From: Gammaproteobacteria bacterium
GTDB lineage: Bacteria; Pseudomonadota; Gammaproteobacteria; SG8-11
Assembly: GCA_016200445.1 (NCBI GenBank)
Contig: JACQEQ010000026.1
Coordinates: 1 to 13,302 of the forward strand
DNA: 13,302 nucleotides
Direction of reading: 5' to 3'
Positions 6,647 through 13,302 of the stretch are shown piece after piece. The notes under the pieces are model-generated. The model saw only the letters and a program-made list of their open reading frames with translations. It did no database searches and was not told the origin of the DNA. Positions within the stretch are counted from its first letter, which is position 1. The number at the start of each line of letters is the position of its first letter. The position numbers and the translations under genes are program-made.

Positions 6647-8672
6647 AGTCAGGCGCCGTTGCGCGCAGCACCGCAGCTAGCTTTTCCAACTCCATCACTG
6701 GCGGCGAACATTGCGTGCCACTGCACACATAGGCGATTACGCCGCTTGGCGCAGCAGCGTAACTAGCCAACGCTGCCGGTAACGCTGCATCATTTGGAAT
6801 TGCAAAACACAGTCGTTTGGGCGCATAACCGTGTGCGCACCGCGCCTGCCAAACCGGCAATTGCGCCGCGCTGCCGCGCACAATCACGGTTTGCCCGGGT
6901 GTCAGCAACTCCTCCAAAGCCAGCAGCATGGCATTGCACGTATGCGGCGCCTGGTTAATGTCATGCCATGCTGCCTGTAAAGCGCGTTGCGCACCCTGCA
7001 CATAGCGCAATTCGCCCAGCAGATGGCCTAACCGCACCAGCACATGCGCCGCGATGCCATTGCCGGAAGGCAGCGCGTCGTCGTGAAATGGTTTGGGCCG
7101 TAGTATTAAACGTTCGTGGTCGTGTGCGGTGAAAAAGAAACCGCCGGATTCGCAGTCTTCGAACTGCATCAGCAGCACTTCGGCGAGTTGTAGCGCAAAG
7201 CGAAATTCGGCGTCGTTCCAGCGTGCCTGGAGTAGCTCCAAAATGGCATCGATCACGAACGCGTAGTCGTCGAGATACGCGCCTAAATGCGCGCGGCCGT
7301 CTTTGTAACTTGCGAACAGGCGGCCGTCTTTCCATAACGTGCAGCGTACAAAATCTAAAGCCTGTTCCGCGCTGCGGATTAAATCCGCACGTTCAAATAC
7401 ACGCCCGGCCGCCGCCATGCCCTTGATCATCAATCCGTTCCAGGACGTGATTATTTTATCGTCGCGCCCAGGGCGAACCCGCCGCTCACGCGCGGCAAAT
7501 AATTTTTCGCGCGCCACGCGCAGCGCATCTTGCTCGACAACAGCCGCAGCGTCGTTCACACGTAAATTCCACCGATGCTCGAAATTGGCAGGACCGTCCA
7601 ATCCATAGACACCTGCAAACAACGCGTACTGGGCTTCGTCTTGCAGTACTGCACGCACCTCGTGTGCTGTCCACACGTAAAATTTGCCTTCTTCGCCTTC
7701 GGTGTCGGCGTCTTGCGACGCATAGTAACCGCCGTCCGGCGCCTGCATCTCACGTATAACCCACGCAGCGGTTTCAAGTGCCACGTTTTGAAATAATGCA
7801 TCGCCGCTATTACGCCACGCGTCGCAGTACAACGACAACAATGGGCCATTGTCATAGAGCATTTTTTCAAAATGCGGAATGCTCCAATGCGCATCGACCG
7901 AGTAACGGCAAAAGCCGCCGCCCAACTGATCGTAGATACCACCCTGCGCCATCGCGCGCAGCGTATGCAGCGCCATGCCGCTCGCCACTGGGTCGTGTTG
8001 CGCAGCCCCGTGACGCAGCAGCCGTTCCAGATGCGTGGGATGCGGAAACTTCGGTGCGCGCCCAAAACCGCCGTATTTGGCGTCGTAACTGCGCGCGAGA
8101 AATTCGTAAGCGCCTGCTAAGGGCGCCGCTGTGAGTTGTGCCGTAGTGTGTGTTGGCGGCACCGTGAGCGCGCGTCGCAAGGATTCGTTTTGCTGTTGAA
8201 TCTCGGCACGACGCTCGTGAAACGACTGGGCTACGCCGCGCAGCACCTCGTGGAATGCCGGCATGTTGTAGCGCGGCGTGTTTGGAAAATACGTGCCCGC
8301 GTAAAAGGGCGTGTTATCGTCCGGCATCAGAAACATGGTCAACGGCCAACCGCCGGAACGGCCGGTCAGTAACTGATACGCGGCTTGATATATTTTGTCG
8401 AGATCTGGCCGTTCTTCACGATCCACCTTTATGTTCACGAACAATTCGTTCATCAATTGCGCAGTGGCGGCGTCTTCGAAACTTTCGTGCGCCATCACAT
8501 GACACCAATGGCAGGCCGAGTAACCGATCGACAGCAAAATAGGTTTGCGCGTCTCGCGCGCCAAGTCCAATGCCGCCGCATTCCATGCATGCCAGTGCAC
8601 CGGATTGTCCGCATGTTGCAACAAATACGGGCTGGTTTCATGGACTAATAAATTGGCGTGCGTCGCAGGCAT
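6621..8672 (-). CDS. DUF255 / YyaL-type thioredoxin-domain protein
   Basis: This 683-residue protein belongs to the DUF255 family (bacterial YyaL, animal SPATA20). It combines an N-terminal thioredoxin-like domain with a six-hairpin-glycosidase-like alpha/alpha toroid. It opens with the typical LLVHETSPYLLQHADNPVHW and has the redox motif CHWC (C54, C57), then VDREERPD (83-90) and GGWP (107-110). The toroid part shows HFEKMLYDNGPLL (267-279), SQDADTEGEEGKFYVW (319-334), KIITSWNGLMIKG (406-418) and LPSGNGIAAH (534-543). It ends with the family's usual C-terminal element VCSGTQCSPP (649-658). No signal peptide is seen, so it is probably cytoplasmic. The ATG at 8672 is preceded by GGAG and matches the family N-terminus. 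A GTG at 8735 would add 21 unrelated residues. The biochemical function of the family is unresolved; a sugar-acting or redox role is conjecture. Its stop lies within the end of the S8 protease gene. Confidence 0.93.
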   Translation of the reverse strand: MPATHANLLVHETSPYLLQHADNPVHWHAWNAAALDLARETRKPILLSIGYSACHWCHVMAHESFEDAATAQLMNELFVNIKVDREERPDLDKIYQAAYQLLTGRSGGWPLTMFLMPDDNTPFYAGTYFPNTPRYNMPAFHEVLRGVAQSFHERRAEIQQQNESLRRALTVPPTHTTAQLTAAPLAGAYEFLARSYDAKYGGFGRAPKFPHPTHLERLLRHGAAQHDPVASGMALHTLRAMAQGGIYDQLGGGFCRYSVDAHWSIPHFEKMLYDNGPLLSLYCDAWRNSGDALFQNVALETAAWVIREMQAPDGGYYASQDADTEGEEGKFYVWTAHEVRAVLQDEAQYALFAGVYGLDGPANFEHRWNLRVNDAAAVVEQDALRVAREKLFAARERRVRPGRDDKIITSWNGLMIKGMAAAGRVFERADLIRSAEQALDFVRCTLWKDGRLFASYKDGRAHLGAYLDDYAFVIDAILELLQARWNDAEFRFALQLAEVLLMQFEDCESGGFFFTAHDHERLILRPKPFHDDALPSGNGIAAHVLVRLGHLLGELRYVQGAQRALQAAWHDINQAPHTCNAMLLALEELLTPGQTVIVRGSAAQLPVWQARCAHGYAPKRLCFAIPNDAALPAALASYAAAPSGVIAYVCSGTQCSPPVMELEKLAAVLRATAPDFNGTKSDV

Positions 8673-8682
8673 TATTGATTTG

Positions 8683-8686
8683 CTCC
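8683..8686 (-). promoter_or_regulatory. Ribosome binding site of the DUF255 gene
   Basis: GGAG on the minus strand lies 10 bases before the ATG at 8672. Together with the conserved N-terminus it supports this start over the GTG at 8735. Confidence 0.5.
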
Positions 8687-8798
8687 AACGGGTTGTTCCA
8701 CCCCGCAAGCCGACAATACTAATGGCCTGCGACACAGTAGACTATGCACCCTTGCAACTTTTGTTAGCCTAGCGGCTGACCGACAATGAAGGTACGTC
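8687..8798. promoter_or_regulatory. Divergent intergenic region between the DUF255 gene and rlmI
   Basis: Both genes are read outward from here, so promoters for each strand are expected. For rlmI a weak candidate is TTGTTC (8693-8698) with AATACT (8715-8720), 16 bases apart. I found no convincing -35/-10 pair for the minus strand. AAGG (8789-8792), 6 bases before the ATG at 8799, is the rlmI ribosome binding site. Confidence 0.3.
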
Positions 8799-10022
8799 AT
8801 GCAGTATGAAGTCCACACATTGCGCTTAAAACCAGCTGAAGACCGGCGCTTGCGTCAGGGCCATGTGTGGGTGTTCAGCAACGAAGTGGATGTGGAACGC
8901 ACCCCACTGGCCGACCTGCAACCGGGCCAGCCAGTGATCATCGAAAATAGCAAAGGCAAGGTGCTCGGCAGCGCCTACGTTAATCCCAGCACCTTGATTT
9001 GCGCACGTCTGTACAGCCGCATTCCGGGTGTCGCACTGAACCAGGCGCTTATTACTCAACGCTTACAAACCGCACTCGCGCTACGTGAACGGATCTTCGA
9101 TACGCCCTATTACCGTTGGGCGTTTGCCGAGAGCGACGGACTACCGGGACTGATCGTCGACCGCTACGGTGATGTGGTTGCGATTCAAGCCAACACCGCC
9201 GGCATGGATCGCGTACTCGAAGAAATTATCGAAGCGATCCGCAGCTTGATTCAGCCCCGCGCCATTTTACTGCGCCACGCAACTTCGGGCCGCGTGATGG
9301 AAGGCCTGGAACAATACGTGCGCTGGGTCGAGGGCAGCGGACCGGAACGCGTTATCGTCAAAGAACACGGCGCGGTGTTCGATGTTGACTTATTCGCCGG
9401 TCAAAAAACCGGCTGGTTCTACGACCAGCGCTCCAACCGCGCACGCATGCGTAATTACGTGCGCGATCAGCGCGTGCTGGACGTATTCAGCTACGTCGGC
9501 GCCTGGGGTGTGCAAGCGGCACTGGCAGGAGCTAAACAAGTGGTATGCGTTGATAGTTCGCAGGCGGCGCTCGACCAGGTGTTGACTAATGCGCGGCTCA
9601 ACAATGTAGGGCAACGTGTAAGCATCGCCGCCGGCGACGCCTTCGACATGCTGAAAACGCTGCGGCTTGAGCACGAAAAATTCGACGTGGTCATCATCGA
9701 CCCGCCAGCGCTGATCAAACGTAAAAAAGACCTGAAAGAAGGCATTGCCGCCTACCACCACCTCAACCAGCTGGCGCTGCATTTGGTGGCCGACAACGGC
9801 ATTTTGATTTCATGCTCCTGCTCGTACCACCTGCCGCGCACTGAGTTGATGGACGTCATCCACACTGCCGGCCGCCACTGCGAACGCGAACTGCAAATTC
9901 TCGAGCAATGGCACCACGGCCCAGACCACCCGGTACATCCTGCCATCCCTGAAACCGAATACCTCAAAGCCTACATCGCACGTGCGTGGTCGGAAGCCCC
10001 ACATCCTGACGTCTGCAATTAA
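8799..10022 (+). CDS. rlmI: 23S rRNA (cytosine-C5)-methyltransferase, RlmI family
   Basis: Class I SAM-dependent rRNA methyltransferase of 407 residues, matching the RlmI family (E. coli RlmI, about 396 residues, makes m5C1962 in 23S rRNA). The N-terminal PUA domain (about 1-75) contains RRLRQGHVWVFSNEV and the stretch GSAYVNPSTLICARLYS. A middle domain carries the typical SDGLPGLIVDRYGD (112-125). The catalytic domain begins at KTGWFYDQRSNR (203-214). SAM motif I is VLDVFSYVGAWG (226-237), followed by an acidic VDSS (251-254). DPPA (301-304) and ISCSCSYHL (337-345) hold the residues expected for base binding and the catalytic cysteine. AAGG lies 6 bases before the ATG. The gene is divergent from the DUF255 gene and convergent with the GRDP-like gene, so it is probably monocistronic. 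The exact target nucleotide is inferred from the family. Confidence 0.94.
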   Translation: MQYEVHTLRLKPAEDRRLRQGHVWVFSNEVDVERTPLADLQPGQPVIIENSKGKVLGSAYVNPSTLICARLYSRIPGVALNQALITQRLQTALALRERIFDTPYYRWAFAESDGLPGLIVDRYGDVVAIQANTAGMDRVLEEIIEAIRSLIQPRAILLRHATSGRVMEGLEQYVRWVEGSGPERVIVKEHGAVFDVDLFAGQKTGWFYDQRSNRARMRNYVRDQRVLDVFSYVGAWGVQAALAGAKQVVCVDSSQAALDQVLTNARLNNVGQRVSIAAGDAFDMLKTLRLEHEKFDVVIIDPPALIKRKKDLKEGIAAYHHLNQLALHLVADNGILISCSCSYHLPRTELMDVIHTAGRHCERELQILEQWHHGPDHPVHPAIPETEYLKAYIARAWSEAPHPDVCN

Positions 10023-10055
10023 ATGGGATTAGTAAAATTGCATCGTGCGATCCTC

Positions 10056-10754
10056 TCAATCACCCCCACCGCAGCCACCGCCTCCACAATCTCCGCCATC
10101 TCCGCTTGATCCATCAGCGGAAATGGCATTGCCGAACCCGTCGATTGAGCCATCAACGCTTGTACTGGAGAAATCACTTCCGCAATATACAACCCCACCA
10201 CCATCGTTTTTCGAGCGCTCCTCTTTCATCACTTTGCAATCAACCGAGTACCGAAAGCCATCGGGAATGCTCAACTTCACGTCCAATGCAAACAACAACG
10301 GAAGCCTCGTTGCTTCGCGTGGATTAATGTTTTCCTCCAAGCATACGTACCACCAACAGCGCCGAAGGCCGACGTTAGTCTGCGCGCTGGAGCTCAGCAC
10401 TACAGCAGGCGTGTGATGCATGAACTTCCCAAATGCTTTATTACAGAAGAAGGCATAGTGTTTCGTGTGAAGAATGAATTCATGCCAAAGCTCGTCTACG
10501 ACCTGAGATGGCATTGCCACAAATTTGTGGCCGCTTTTTAAATGTGCCAAAAAATAGTGGCGAAGCGCGTGTGCCACCAGTTGGCAGTCTTTTAATGTGA
10601 GCGAGGGGTACTTGTTACGCAGCTTGTCGAAGAGACCTAATGGCAGGGTGTGTGTTCGAATGAACTCGGCACGAGCCGCAAAACGCAATTTTAGCCAAAT
10701 GGAGACAAGCGCTATGCCCAGAACCGTTGCAACAAGAAGTGCAAATATTGTCAT
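10056..10754 (-). CDS. GRDP-like membrane-anchored protein with Gly/Cys-rich tail
   Basis: Hypothetical protein of 232 residues with one N-terminal transmembrane segment (about 3-20) and then a basic stretch, suggesting a bulk domain in the cytoplasm. The core resembles the glycine-rich-domain-containing-protein-like (GRDP) family: VVDELWHEFILHTKHYAFFC (85-104) followed by FGKFMHHTPAV (108-118). Later segments are RRCWWYVC (131-138) and LPLLFALDVKLSIPDGF (151-167). The last 16 residues are almost only Gly, Asp and Cys, with C223 and C228 in the tail CGGGGCGGGD. Conserved-looking H and C residues could bind metal, but this is speculation. AGGGG lies 7 bases before the ATG. The base composition of the central part looks distinctly poorer in G and C than the neighbours, a possible sign of acquisition. 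Its function is unknown. Transcription may continue from the lipoprotein gene 99 bases upstream or start in that gap. Confidence 0.82.
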   Translation of the reverse strand: MTIFALLVATVLGIALVSIWLKLRFAARAEFIRTHTLPLGLFDKLRNKYPSLTLKDCQLVAHALRHYFLAHLKSGHKFVAMPSQVVDELWHEFILHTKHYAFFCNKAFGKFMHHTPAVVLSSSAQTNVGLRRCWWYVCLEENINPREATRLPLLFALDVKLSIPDGFRYSVDCKVMKEERSKNDGGGVVYCGSDFSSTSVDGSIDGFGNAISADGSSGDGGDCGGGGCGGGD

Positions 10755-10853
10755 GCAACAGCCCCTAACTATGTACAGTTACCAGCTCAACCCAGCAAAT
10801 CACTTGTTTTCAGTGTGATGCTTTGATCGGGTAGTATTTAACACGTCGCCTCA

Positions 10854-11390
10854 TCACATCCCATCCAAAATCCGTTGGCGCTGTGCGCGATATTCGTCTT
10901 CCGTGATCAGGCCCTTAGTCTTTAAGTCTTCCAAGGTTCGCAGGCGTTGCTCGATACCGACAATCGGCGCAGGCGCTGGTGCGGCCACAGGCGCCGCAAC
11001 CGCAGCGGGCTGGAAATTCGGATCGCATTTGAGCGTGATTTTAATATCGCGGGCTAAGTCGGTTTCACCAATCTGTTGCGTGTAGGTTTCGCAGCCGTCT
11101 TTCTTCAAATCGAGCGTTTCAAGGCGCCGGTAAAATGCAAAGCCTTCGTCATCACTCTTGACGCGCGCGGTCCAATGGCGAGGAAATTCCTTATCGAGAT
11201 CGGCGCTGAGCGGCGTCGTACCAATGTCACGTCCAGACACCTTAACTTGTGCGCCAGGCGGAACTGTTTCAATCAACACTGCTTCGCGTAATTTTATGCC
11301 AGCCGAGCCGCCGCAACCGGCCAACACAGCGCTGCTCAGTAGCAGTGGCCAGCCGATGATGCAACTCGTACGTTTCGAGAAAATCGTCAT
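10854..11390 (-). CDS. PEGA-like / SHOCT-domain lipoprotein
   Basis: Small lipoprotein of 178 residues. Residues 1-26 form a lipoprotein signal with lipobox LAGC (C26); the next residue is Gly, compatible with the outer membrane. A PEGA-like beta segment follows at about 38-66, with the typical IETVPPGAQVKVSGRDIGTTP. A beta-rich part then contains two cysteines (C100, C122) that could pair in the periplasm. An Ala/Pro linker (128-143) leads to a C-terminal SHOCT motif (about 147-178), seen as RLRTLEDLKTKGLITEDEY followed by RAQRQRILDGM. SHOCT is a short helical pair often found at protein ends and thought to mediate oligomerisation. GAGG lies 7 bases before the ATG. The gene is 76 bases downstream of the cNMP-fold gene on the same strand. 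A structural or sensory envelope role is possible; no enzyme motif is seen. Confidence 0.85.
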   Translation of the reverse strand: MTIFSKRTSCIIGWPLLLSSAVLAGCGGSAGIKLREAVLIETVPPGAQVKVSGRDIGTTPLSADLDKEFPRHWTARVKSDDEGFAFYRRLETLDLKKDGCETYTQQIGETDLARDIKITLKCDPNFQPAAVAAPVAAPAPAPIVGIEQRLRTLEDLKTKGLITEDEYRAQRQRILDGM

Positions 11391-11466
11391 ACCTAGGCCT
11401 CATGGAATCGTGATGCGCGAGACTAGCAGTTTGACGAAAAAATTCCAGCCACGACGCGTACTGACC

Positions 11467-11955
11467 TCAATACCGGCCATGCGATTTGTTGATGTAATTG
11501 GAGAGCTGCGCGCTTTCTTGATTCATGCGCATCAGGTTGGCGTGGGTGATGCGGAACAGTGCGCGCATGACCTTATACACGACGCTCGGGTGTTTCGTGA
11601 GCAAGGATTCGAACGGTTGCCGTTCGAGTGTGTACACGGTGGCTGCGCCACTGGCGCGTAACGTTGCTTTGCGTGGCGTGCGATCCACGAACGCGCGCGT
11701 ACCCGCGCATTCGCCTTTGCTCATAGTGTAGACCACGACATCTTGCCCATCGGTTTTGCTCAGCACTTCGAGGCGGCCGTCGGCCAATAAATACAGCGCG
11801 TGATCGGCGGTGTTTTCCGCCACCAGTAGTTCGCCATCGCGTAACTTGCGTAAACCCATTATGCTTGCGAGCGCTACACTTTCATTTTTGTCAAGCTCGT
11901 CACCCAAGGTCGACGCGCGAACTACGTTACCATCCACCACTGTACTCATCGTCAT
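11467..11955 (-). CDS. Stand-alone cyclic-nucleotide-binding-fold protein
   Basis: Protein of 162 residues consisting of a Crp-type cyclic-nucleotide-binding domain and a C-terminal helix, without the helix-turn-helix domain of Crp/Fnr regulators. The beta-roll shows LRDGELLVAENTADHALYLL (38-57) and ADGRLEVLS (58-66). The phosphate-binding cassette region is GECAGTRAFVDRTPRKAT (81-98). The Glu (E82) and Arg (R95) expected to contact the nucleotide are present, but the position after Arg is Lys rather than the usual small residue, so the ligand is uncertain. Helices rich in hydrophobic and basic residues follow (about 117-155). A strong GGAGG lies 5 bases before the ATG at 11955. An in-frame ATG two codons later is less well spaced. 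It lies 105 bases downstream of the histidine kinase stop and in the same reading frame. It may act as a regulatory partner rather than as a transcription factor. Confidence 0.88.
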   Translation of the reverse strand: MTMSTVVDGNVVRASTLGDELDKNESVALASIMGLRKLRDGELLVAENTADHALYLLADGRLEVLSKTDGQDVVVYTMSKGECAGTRAFVDRTPRKATLRASGAATVYTLERQPFESLLTKHPSVVYKVMRALFRITHANLMRMNQESAQLSNYINKSHGRY

Positions 11956-12060
11956 GCTTCCCTCCGCAGTCAGGTGCCCCTCGCTGCAAGATAGCGGTAC
12001 GCGCAGGTCGTGTCCAGATACAACGGGATTTTCAGTTAAGAAGCGTAATGCGCGGGCAGC

Positions 12061-13302
12061 TCAATCAACAATGCGTTTGGCAATCGCCAAACCCAAGCCC
12101 GATGAGCCAGGGTTCAGGTTGCGACTTTTATCCAATTGATAGAAGCGGTCGAAAATGCGTGGCAATTCCTCATCCGGAATGCCACAGCCAGTATCGCTCA
12201 CTTGCACGGCCACGCCACGCAGCGCCGGCGACAACACGAGCTCGATCACACCGTCGCGCGGCGTGTAGCGCAGCGCGTTTTCGATGAGGTTTTCTAGCAC
12301 GCGTCCGACCAGACCGATGTCAGCACTTACGAACGGCAACGCAGGTTCGAAACGCGCGGCAAGGGTCACGTGTTTTTCGCGCGCGGCGAGTTGGAATTTC
12401 TGTACCGTGTCCTGCACCAGCTCCGGCAAACTGAAGGGCTCGCGATTGAGCCGGGTTTCCTGTGCGTCGAGCCGGGCCAACTCGAACAGCTCGCTTACCA
12501 GTGTGTTTAGCCGCTGGCAGTGCAAGATGGCGATTTCCAGATATTCGCGCCGCTGTTGCGAATCGAGCTTGTCTTGCTTGAGAAGCAGCGTTTCGATGTA
12601 ACCGTGCAGCGTCGCAAGCGGCGTGCGTAGATCGTGCGACACGTTGGCCACCAGCTCGCGGCGCAAATTGTCAGTGTGTTTTAATGTCTCGACCTGCGCA
12701 TTAATCTGCCGGGCCATATCGCCGAAGGTGGCGGTGAGGCGATCGATCTCGTCACCGCCCGAGTGCGGCACGACGGCGAGCGCTGGCATGTCGCCCGCCT
12801 TGAATGCGCGCATTGCATTGGTCAGACGTTGTAGTTTGCCCGTGAGCAACGCGAACAACAGCAGCCCCGCGAGCAATGACAACACCAGCACCGCGAGCAA
12901 CATCCACGCGCCGACCTTGAGGATGTAGCTGCCCGCCAGCGTTTGCACCACATTGTCGTAATCCTCACCGCCCAGAATAATGTACAGATAGCCGTCGGTT
13001 TTTTCCGGCGTGCCGATGCGTGCGGCGGAAAAAACTTTTTGCCTGAAGGAGTCGCGCGGGTCGTCGCCTTGCACCGGCAAGGTCGCGTTACCGGCAAGCC
13101 AGCGCTGCACGGGATCGAGACTGACATGTGTGCGCTTCACCTTGCCCGGCTCGGCCGAATAGGCGAGCACCGCCCCCTCCGGGTCGAGCAGGTAAAACTC
13201 GATTGCGGGATTAATCACCATCATCATGTGGAACACGTCTTCGAGCGCGGCCTGATTCACCAGCTTGTCGCGGATCAGGGTTTTTTCTGCGGCAATGTGG
13301 CT
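12061..13302 (-). CDS. Membrane sensor histidine kinase, 5' end outside the window, short C-terminus
   Basis: The frame is open to the right edge, so the N-terminus, including the expected first membrane helix, is missing. The 413 visible residues begin with a periplasmic sensor portion (about 1-125). A transmembrane helix follows (about 131-153: LKVGAWMLLAVLVLSLLAGL), then a HAMP linker (about 154-210). The HisKA dimerisation domain has the phospho-acceptor H223 in ANVSHDLRTPLATLHGY (codon 12634-12636). The ATP-binding domain has the N box ENLIENALRYTP (337-348), G1 motif DTGCGIPD (370-377), F box IFDRFYQ (383-389) and G2 motif GSSGLGLAIAKRIV (399-412). The protein then stops at once with Asp and TGA, whereas most kinases continue about 25 residues (HGG and the last strands). 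This could be a real truncation or a recent mutation. No response regulator is visible; it may lie upstream, outside the window. The GTG at 13260 is not needed as a start. Confidence 0.9.
   Translation of the reverse strand, partial: SHIAAEKTLIRDKLVNQAALEDVFHMMMVINPAIEFYLLDPEGAVLAYSAEPGKVKRTHVSLDPVQRWLAGNATLPVQGDDPRDSFRQKVFSAARIGTPEKTDGYLYIILGGEDYDNVVQTLAGSYILKVGAWMLLAVLVLSLLAGLLLFALLTGKLQRLTNAMRAFKAGDMPALAVVPHSGGDEIDRLTATFGDMARQINAQVETLKHTDNLRRELVANVSHDLRTPLATLHGYIETLLLKQDKLDSQQRREYLEIAILHCQRLNTLVSELFELARLDAQETRLNREPFSLPELVQDTVQKFQLAAREKHVTLAARFEPALPFVSADIGLVGRVLENLIENALRYTPRDGVIELVLSPALRGVAVQVSDTGCGIPDEELPRIFDRFYQLDKSRNLNPGSSGLGLAIAKRIVD

Noticed and set aside
7556..8065. 169-codon minus-strand frame within the DUF255 gene
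   Set aside because: Offset frame of the real gene; Arg/Trp/Cys-rich composition typical of a frame-shifted reading.
10034..10051. Possible terminator between rlmI and the GRDP-like gene
   Set aside because: The ATCG/CGAT palindrome has only a 2-base gap, leaving at most about three pairs, which is too weak despite the nearby A/T run.
10799..10819. Possible hairpin terminator after the PEGA/SHOCT lipoprotein gene
   Set aside because: ATCAC/GTGAT gives only five pairs with an 11-base loop and no following T run.
1..13302. CRISPR array, tRNA, rRNA, IS element or defence system
   Set aside because: No regularly spaced repeats, no cloverleaf or rRNA-like stretches, no transposase motifs, and every sizeable region is explained by a recognisable chromosomal gene.

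Overview
The window looks like a chromosomal segment of a mid-to-high GC Gram-negative bacterium, most likely a gammaproteobacterium. It carries a TolC-family outer-membrane channel, a lipid A late acyltransferase, a Kdo transferase and two outer-membrane-type lipoproteins, all of which imply an LPS outer membrane. The genus cannot be told from the sequence alone. I see no rRNA, tRNA, CRISPR array, insertion sequence or phage gene, and no non-coding stretch exceeds about 210 bases.

Layout. (1) Positions 1-3800, plus strand, hold an envelope-biogenesis cluster: the 3' end of a single-domain rhodanese, tolC, an LpxL/HtrB-type acyltransferase and waaA. The last two share a 4-base ATGA overlap. 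A strong 11-bp hairpin lies between tolC and the acyltransferase and ends 4 bases before the acyltransferase start codon. (2) A 206-base AT-richer gap precedes a large lipid-anchored subtilisin-like (S8) protease, 4007-6646. (3) A minus-strand DUF255/YyaL-type thioredoxin-domain protein (6621-8672) is convergent with the protease, and their 3' ends overlap by 26 bases. (4) A divergent gap leads to rlmI-like 23S rRNA methyltransferase (8799-10022, plus). (5) From 10056 to the right edge all genes are on the minus strand. In transcription order they are a membrane sensor histidine kinase (5' end outside the window), a stand-alone cyclic-nucleotide-binding-fold protein without a DNA-binding domain, a PEGA/SHOCT lipoprotein, and a membrane-anchored glycine-rich-domain (GRDP-like) protein with a Gly/Cys tail.

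How the genes may work together. LpxL-type acylation and WaaA-type Kdo transfer are successive parts of Kdo2-lipid A synthesis, so their tight coupling makes sense. TolC is the outer-membrane exit duct for efflux and type I secretion. The histidine kinase and the cNMP-fold protein look like a signalling pair and may be co-transcribed with the lipoprotein. The kinase stops directly after its last ATP-binding motif, and the reading frame then stays open into the cNMP-fold gene. The least understood parts are this signalling end, the GRDP-like protein and the domain order of the protease.
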